DNA of 64,000 nucleotides, taken from Bradyrhizobium erythrophlei (GTDB lineage Bacteria > Pseudomonadota > Alphaproteobacteria > Rhizobiales > Xanthobacteraceae). A program made the position numbers and the translations under genes. The stretch covers positions 4,249,001-4,313,000 of the forward strand of contig NZ_LT670818.1 of the NCBI RefSeq assembly GCF_900129505.1. The letters run 5' to 3'. The stretch's first letter is position 1, and every line of letters begins with the position of its first letter. Of this stretch, positions 60,102 to 64,000 are shown piece by piece. Under the pieces are notes generated by a model, which was not told the DNA's origin, made no database searches, and saw nothing but the letters and a program-made list of their open reading frames with translations.

Positions 60102-61273
60102 GCTGGTTTCACAGCCGTCATTTTCGCGCCTTTGCGCTGATCGCGCCTTTGACGATTTTCCTGGGAATCTTCTTCGTCTGGCCTCTTGCCACGATTTTAT
60201 ACGAGTCCGTTTCCGACCAGGCGGTCTCCAGCGCACTACCGTTGACCAAGAAAGCCTCCGCTGACTGGCAGGCCGAGGAGGTCCCCGGCGCGAACCTGCG
60301 ATCGAGTTTTGTCAGGGATTTGCGGGCCCTCGACGATCAACGTCTTGGAGACCTGATCAGGCGCCTCAACGCTGAGCAGCCCGGTTTCCGCACCTTGATG
60401 GGAAGGACCGCAGCAGCGATCCGCAATCAAGAAGGGGAAGTGGATCTTACGGCTGTCGATGTCCGATGGGGAAAGGTTGAATACTGGAAGACCGTCCACA
60501 ACGCTCTCGCTCCTTACTCGGACAGGAATCTCCTCGGAGCGCTGGACCTGGTGCGTGGCCGGGACGGTTCGATCGTATCGGTCGCTGGCGGCGAGTCTGC
60601 CAACCGCGCCATCATGATCCGCACAATACTGATCGCGGGACTGGTGACGCTGGCCTGCATATTGATAGGGCTGCCGTACGCAATGGTGCTGGCAAGCGCA
60701 AGCGGATGGTTCAAGCAACTGCTCTTCGGCGCCGTGCTTCTGCCCTTGTGGACGTCCTTACTGGTTCGGACCGCCGCTTGGTATGTTTTGCTTCAAGACC
60801 GCGGGCTCATCAACGAATTCCTCATCCGCCTGGGCGTGATCAGCAGCCCACTTCCTCTCATGTTCAACCGGGTCGGGGTGGTGATTGCGATGACGCACGT
60901 GCTTCTGCCGTTCATGGTGCTTCCGATCTACAGCGTGCTCGTGACGATGCCGCCCAATCTGATGTTCGCCGCGGCCTCGCTTGGCGCCAGGCCCACCGTC
61001 GCGTTCCGTCGCGTACTCCTTCCGCTGAGCCTACGCGGAATAACCTCCGGCACTCTGCTCGTCTTCATGGCGGCGATCGGCTATTACATCACCCCGGCGC
61101 TCATCGGCGGGCCGAACGACCAGATGATCAGTTCGGTGATCGCCTTCTACGCGATGGGCTCGGCGAACTGGGGAATGGCCTCAGCTCTCGGTATTATCCT
61201 TCTAGCTGTGACGTTGATTTTATACGTCATTTACAGCCGTCTCTCGGACGATCCAGCAGCACCGGCGGTCTGA
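60098..61273 (+). CDS. ABC transporter permease, PotB-type with large periplasmic loop
   Basis: This is a 391-residue permease. Helix 1 (ALIAPLTIFLGIFFVWPLAT) is followed by an unusually long ~130-residue periplasmic segment before helix 2 (IMIRTILIAGLVTLACILIG). The coupling motif lies in AAASLGARPTVAFRRVLLPL (EAA-type loop that contacts the ATPase). Similar inserts occur in some PotB/YdcU-like permeases. The gene overlaps both its neighbours. Confidence 0.88.
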   Translation: MSWFHSRHFRAFALIAPLTIFLGIFFVWPLATILYESVSDQAVSSALPLTKKASADWQAEEVPGANLRSSFVRDLRALDDQRLGDLIRRLNAEQPGFRTLMGRTAAAIRNQEGEVDLTAVDVRWGKVEYWKTVHNALAPYSDRNLLGALDLVRGRDGSIVSVAGGESANRAIMIRTILIAGLVTLACILIGLPYAMVLASASGWFKQLLFGAVLLPLWTSLLVRTAAWYVLLQDRGLINEFLIRLGVISSPLPLMFNRVGVVIAMTHVLLPFMVLPIYSVLVTMPPNLMFAAASLGARPTVAFRRVLLPLSLRGITSGTLLVFMAAIGYYITPALIGGPNDQMISSVIAFYAMGSANWGMASALGIILLAVTLILYVIYSRLSDDPAAPAV

Positions 61274-62040
61274 TGATGTCTGCTAGCCGCCTAACAGCCC
61301 TTGCGATCGCCGCATTCCTCGTTGCCCCGCTGGTCGTCATTCTGCCGCTGGCTTTCACATCAAGCGTTTTCCTCAACTATCCAATCCCATCTTCGTCTCT
61401 GCGCTGGTTCAATGAGCTGGCCACCTCCGACGCCTGGCGTAGGTCGATCATAAACAGCCTCATTATTGGCGCCGGCACGTGTATCGTTGCAACGAGCCTC
61501 GGCACGCTGGCCGCACTGGGTTTGAGGACGCGGCCTGTCTATCGCGGATTCCTACGAGCTGCATTTTTGCTCCCGATGATCGTACCCGCAGTGGTTCTGG
61601 GTGTCGGAATGCAGATCGTGTTCGCGAAGGTTGGGCTCGCAAGCAGCTATCTCGGGGTCATCGTCGCGCATACCGTCGTGGCGGTACCGTTTGTCCTCGT
61701 TAGCGTCTCCGCATCATTGGAAGGTATTGACGGGCACGCAGAACGGGCCGCGGCAAGTTTGGGGGCCTCACCATCGGTCGTATTGCGAAGGATCACCCTG
61801 CCTCTTGCCTTGCCGGGCATATTGTCGGGCGCGGTGCTCGCGTTCGCGACGTCGTTGGACGAGGTCGTGCTGACTTTGTTCGTTGCCGGCCCAAATCAGC
61901 GTACTCTGGCGCGACAGATGTTCTCGACGATCCGAGAAAATATCAGTCCATCCATCGCGGCGGCTGCGTTCGTGATCATCATAGGCACGGTTGTGTTGAT
62001 CCTCGGATTGAGCGCCGTGCGCAGGACTATACGCGGCTAG
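61273..62040 (+). CDS. ABC transporter permease, PotC-type
   Basis: This is a 255-residue permease with about six helices (ALAIAAFLVAPLVVILPLAF first). The EAA loop is in RAAASLGASPSVVLRRITLP. ATG 61273 shares a base with the stop of the preceding permease; a second ATG follows directly. It completes the binding protein/ATPase/two-permease set. Its 3' end overlaps by a few bases the 3' end of the convergent LysR gene. Confidence 0.9.
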   Translation: MMSASRLTALAIAAFLVAPLVVILPLAFTSSVFLNYPIPSSSLRWFNELATSDAWRRSIINSLIIGAGTCIVATSLGTLAALGLRTRPVYRGFLRAAFLLPMIVPAVVLGVGMQIVFAKVGLASSYLGVIVAHTVVAVPFVLVSVSASLEGIDGHAERAAASLGASPSVVLRRITLPLALPGILSGAVLAFATSLDEVVLTLFVAGPNQRTLARQMFSTIRENISPSIAAAAFVIIIGTVVLILGLSAVRRTIRG

Positions 62041-62956
62041 ATCTTCGAGTTCGCGTCCCTGACGCATTCCTCGGTGCGGACTTTGCACCAGGTTTTTGCG
62101 TTAGAAGCCTCGTCAGCGGCTCGAGGTAGGGGCGCATTCTGCCTCCGGTAATTGTGGTCAGGACAAGGGCTCTCTTCACCGGCGTCGGCACAAGCGAACG
62201 CTGGGTAATCTCGTGGTCGTCGCACAGGCGGCGAATGTCCGGGGCGGGCAGGATGGCGAAGCCAATCCCTTTCTTGACGCATTCGGCGACAACCTCGACG
62301 CTGTCCAGGATCAAGGTTTTGGCAGGCCGTGGGTTCGACCCTCCCAAGTATTGTGCGATCAAGCGGCCGATGCCGGACACAGGCATGAAGTGGATGAAGG
62401 TCAGCTCGGACATGCAGCGATCGATGCTCCAACGCGCGCATGTCGCGGGTAGACAGAAAACGAGCTCTTCCTCTGCCAGGCTTATCGCCTGGAGGTTGCC
62501 CGGCAGGTCGTCGGTTTCCGTAATGACTGCGGCGTCCAACCGTCCCGAAGACACCATTTGCGCGAGCGGCTCCGATAGTCCTGTTTCGATGTGGAATCGT
62601 GCCAGGGGATGTTCTGACTTCGCTTTCGACAGAAACTCCGGCATGAGCCTTACGCTCGCTGTAGGGATGAAGCCGATGCGGAATTCCCCCGCTAGAGCAT
62701 CCGTTGATTTACATGTGTTCAGAATATCGTTGTGAGCTTGCAGTGCGACCTGTGCCTTATCGGCGACGACCTTGCCGATCGGGGTCAGGAGCGGCGGCCG
62801 AAAGGATCGGTCGAAGAGGGAGACCCCCAGTTCTTGCTCCAACATCTTCATCTGCATGCTCACTGCTGATGATGTCATGTTGAGACGGTTAGCGGTCTCG
62901 ATGAAAGACCCATTTTTTCGGATCGCGACCAGCGTCTGCAGGGCCCGGATATTCAT
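62027..62956 (-). CDS. LysR-family transcriptional regulator
   Basis: This is a 309-residue regulator: winged helix (MNIRALQTLVAIRKNGSFIE, then MTSSAVSMQMKMLEQELGV) and a substrate-binding domain from about residue 90 (FRIGFIPTASVRLMPEF). ATG 62956 is chosen because it puts the winged helix at the N-terminus; the frame is open far upstream but that region is the divergent promoter. It is convergent with the transporter operon and divergent from the aminotransferase gene, so it probably controls the latter and perhaps both. Confidence 0.88.
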   Translation of the reverse strand: MNIRALQTLVAIRKNGSFIETANRLNMTSSAVSMQMKMLEQELGVSLFDRSFRPPLLTPIGKVVADKAQVALQAHNDILNTCKSTDALAGEFRIGFIPTASVRLMPEFLSKAKSEHPLARFHIETGLSEPLAQMVSSGRLDAAVITETDDLPGNLQAISLAEEELVFCLPATCARWSIDRCMSELTFIHFMPVSGIGRLIAQYLGGSNPRPAKTLILDSVEVVAECVKKGIGFAILPAPDIRRLCDDHEITQRSLVPTPVKRALVLTTITGGRMRPYLEPLTRLLTQKPGAKSAPRNASGTRTRRSSRV

Positions 62957-62980
62957 AAACTCAAATCCTCTGACTTTAAT

Positions 62981-63001
62981 GGCAACATAAACTAAGTTGC
63001 C
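62981..63001. promoter_or_regulatory. LysR operator candidate
   Basis: GGCAAC at 62981-62986 and GTTGCC at 62996-63001 form a perfect 6-bp inverted repeat with a 9-base AT-rich spacer, between the LysR start and the divergent aminotransferase start. Geometry is close to the T-N11-A boxes bound by LysR proteins. Confidence 0.45.
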
Positions 63002-63128
63002 TGCAACCTCCAATTTGTTAGCTTTTGTCGACTGAAGCGCAAGCGTGCCGTGTGGATCCCAACCAATGGCCGCGGCTCGGTCCACGCATGCCGGTATGAC
63101 GGCTCTCGACAGCAAGGTGAGGCGGCCG

Positions 63129-64000
63129 ATGGATAATCGCGAAATCGCTGCGCGGCAAGCGAAGGCAATTTCCCGAGGCATTGCCACCAACCCGCAGCTC
63201 TACGCGAAGAAGGCCGAGAACGCAGAGCTCTGGGATGTCGAAGGACGTCGATTCATCGACTTCGCGGCAGGTATCGCTGTTGTCAACACGGGACACCGAC
63301 ATCCCAGGGTGATTGAAGCTGTCAAAGCGCAGTTGGATTGCTTCACGCATACGTGTCAGCACGTCGTGCCCTATGAGCACTCGGTCACGCTGGCGGAACG
63401 CTTGAACCGGATTGTGCCGGGCGATTTCCTGAAAAAGACGATGTTCGTCACGACCGGCGCTGAGGCCATCGAGAACTCAATAAAAATCGCGCGTCGGGCG
63501 ACAGGCAGATCGGCAGTGGTGGCCTTCACCAATGCGTTTCACGGCCGGACATTCATGGGAATGGCGCTCACGGGGAAGATATCCCGCTACAAAGCGGGCT
63601 TCGGAGCGATGCCCGGCGACGTCTTCCACGCGATGTTTCCTTGTCCACTTCACGGAATCTCAATGGAGCAAACGCTGCAAAGTCTCGATCTGCTGTTCAA
63701 ATCCGACATTGACCCGAACTGGGTTGCTGCCATTCTCGTCGAGCCTGTGCAGGGGGAGGGGGGCTTCTACGAGGCACCTGCGCGCTTCATCAGGGAGCTC
63801 CGCAGAATTTGCGATGAGTATGGGATCATCCTCATTGCTGATGAAGTCCAAACCGGTTTCGCGAGAACCGGGAAGATGTTCGCCATGGAATATCACGGCG
63901 GGGTCGCCGACCTGACAGCCATGGCAAAAGGCCTCGCAGGGGGCTTTCCGCTCGCCGCGGTAACCGGTCGTGCTGACTTGATGGATGCACCCGATCCGGG
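63129..64000 (+). CDS. gabT: class III aminotransferase (4-aminobutyrate transaminase-like), partial
   Basis: The first 290 residues of a PLP enzyme; the 3' end is outside the window. Seen: DFAAGIAVVNTGHRHPRVIE, MFVTTGAEAIENSIKIARRA, AFHGRTFMGMALTG, VEPVQGEGGFYEAPARFI, LIADEVQTGFARTGK and the PLP Lys in MAKGLAGGFPLAAV. This matches GABA transaminase, which converts GABA (a product of putrescine breakdown) to succinate semialdehyde. AGGTGAGG precedes ATG 63129. Next to a polyamine-type importer it suggests amine catabolism. Confidence 0.85.
   Translation, partial: MDNREIAARQAKAISRGIATNPQLYAKKAENAELWDVEGRRFIDFAAGIAVVNTGHRHPRVIEAVKAQLDCFTHTCQHVVPYEHSVTLAERLNRIVPGDFLKKTMFVTTGAEAIENSIKIARRATGRSAVVAFTNAFHGRTFMGMALTGKISRYKAGFGAMPGDVFHAMFPCPLHGISMEQTLQSLDLLFKSDIDPNWVAAILVEPVQGEGGFYEAPARFIRELRRICDEYGIILIADEVQTGFARTGKMFAMEYHGGVADLTAMAKGLAGGFPLAAVTGRADLMDAPDP

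Noticed and set aside
60706..61272. N-terminal extension of the PotC-type permease frame.
   Set aside because: It lies over the first permease gene in another frame and lacks hydrophobic helices; ATG 61273 is coupled to the upstream stop.

Overview
The window looks like an accessory stretch of a GC-rich alphaproteobacterial chromosome, most likely Bradyrhizobium or a close relative. This rests on family resemblance from memory: many small hypothetical proteins of types common in that genus, IS630 and IS1182 elements, dispersed intergenic repeats, and LysR-controlled catabolic operons. No nod, nif, plasmid-replication, rRNA or complete tRNA gene was seen.

Layout. 0-12.3 kb is gene debris: the 3' part of an IS630 copy, then many very small genes (lipoproteins, 20-57-residue membrane or basic peptides, small DNA-binding and zinc-ribbon proteins), several frameshifted, plus a remnant resembling the Ku C-terminus. 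12.3-17.8 kb has a LysR regulator divergent from an operon of epoxide hydrolase, two membrane proteins, a SAM methyltransferase and a second alpha/beta hydrolase. 18.2-28.9 kb has an HxlR regulator with a palindromic operator candidate, facing a ten-gene CoA-dependent degradation operon: HCCA-isomerase-like protein, acyl-CoA ligase, two acyl-CoA dehydrogenases, enoyl-CoA hydratase, thiolase, nitronate-monooxygenase-like flavoprotein, GST and two SDR proteins with Phe in place of the catalytic Tyr. 28.9-33.8 kb has a collapsed ABC binding-protein gene, a LysR regulator and a two-subunit molybdenum hydroxylase. 35-43 kb has a leftward cluster (DoxX-type, SnoaL-like, polysaccharide deacetylase, DsrE-like, Tat-exported metallo-beta-lactamase fold) divergent from a 954-residue winged-helix/NB-ARC regulator.

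43-56.5 kb is again mosaic: a CmcJ-like oxygenase, a Lys-rich micropeptide with its own terminator, a truncated ornithine aminotransferase, the tail of a hydroxyacyl-CoA dehydrogenase operon ending at a tRNA 3'-end-like sequence, an IS630 copy that split a small membrane-protein gene, a group II intron that has lost its reverse transcriptase gene, a class III nucleotide cyclase, and an IS1182 copy lying against a dispersed repeat. 56.7-64 kb is an ordered polyamine-type module: secreted metallo-hydrolase, binding protein, ATPase, two permeases, a LysR regulator and a divergent class III aminotransferase running off the window.

The catabolic operons look functional. The spaces between them carry layered signs of insertion, deletion and duplication. 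The most unusual items are the ORF-less group II intron, the micro-ORF chains in which one gene's last codons form the next gene's ribosome-binding site, the intact Lys-rich micropeptide unit, and the decayed genes whose original sequence can still be reconstructed.
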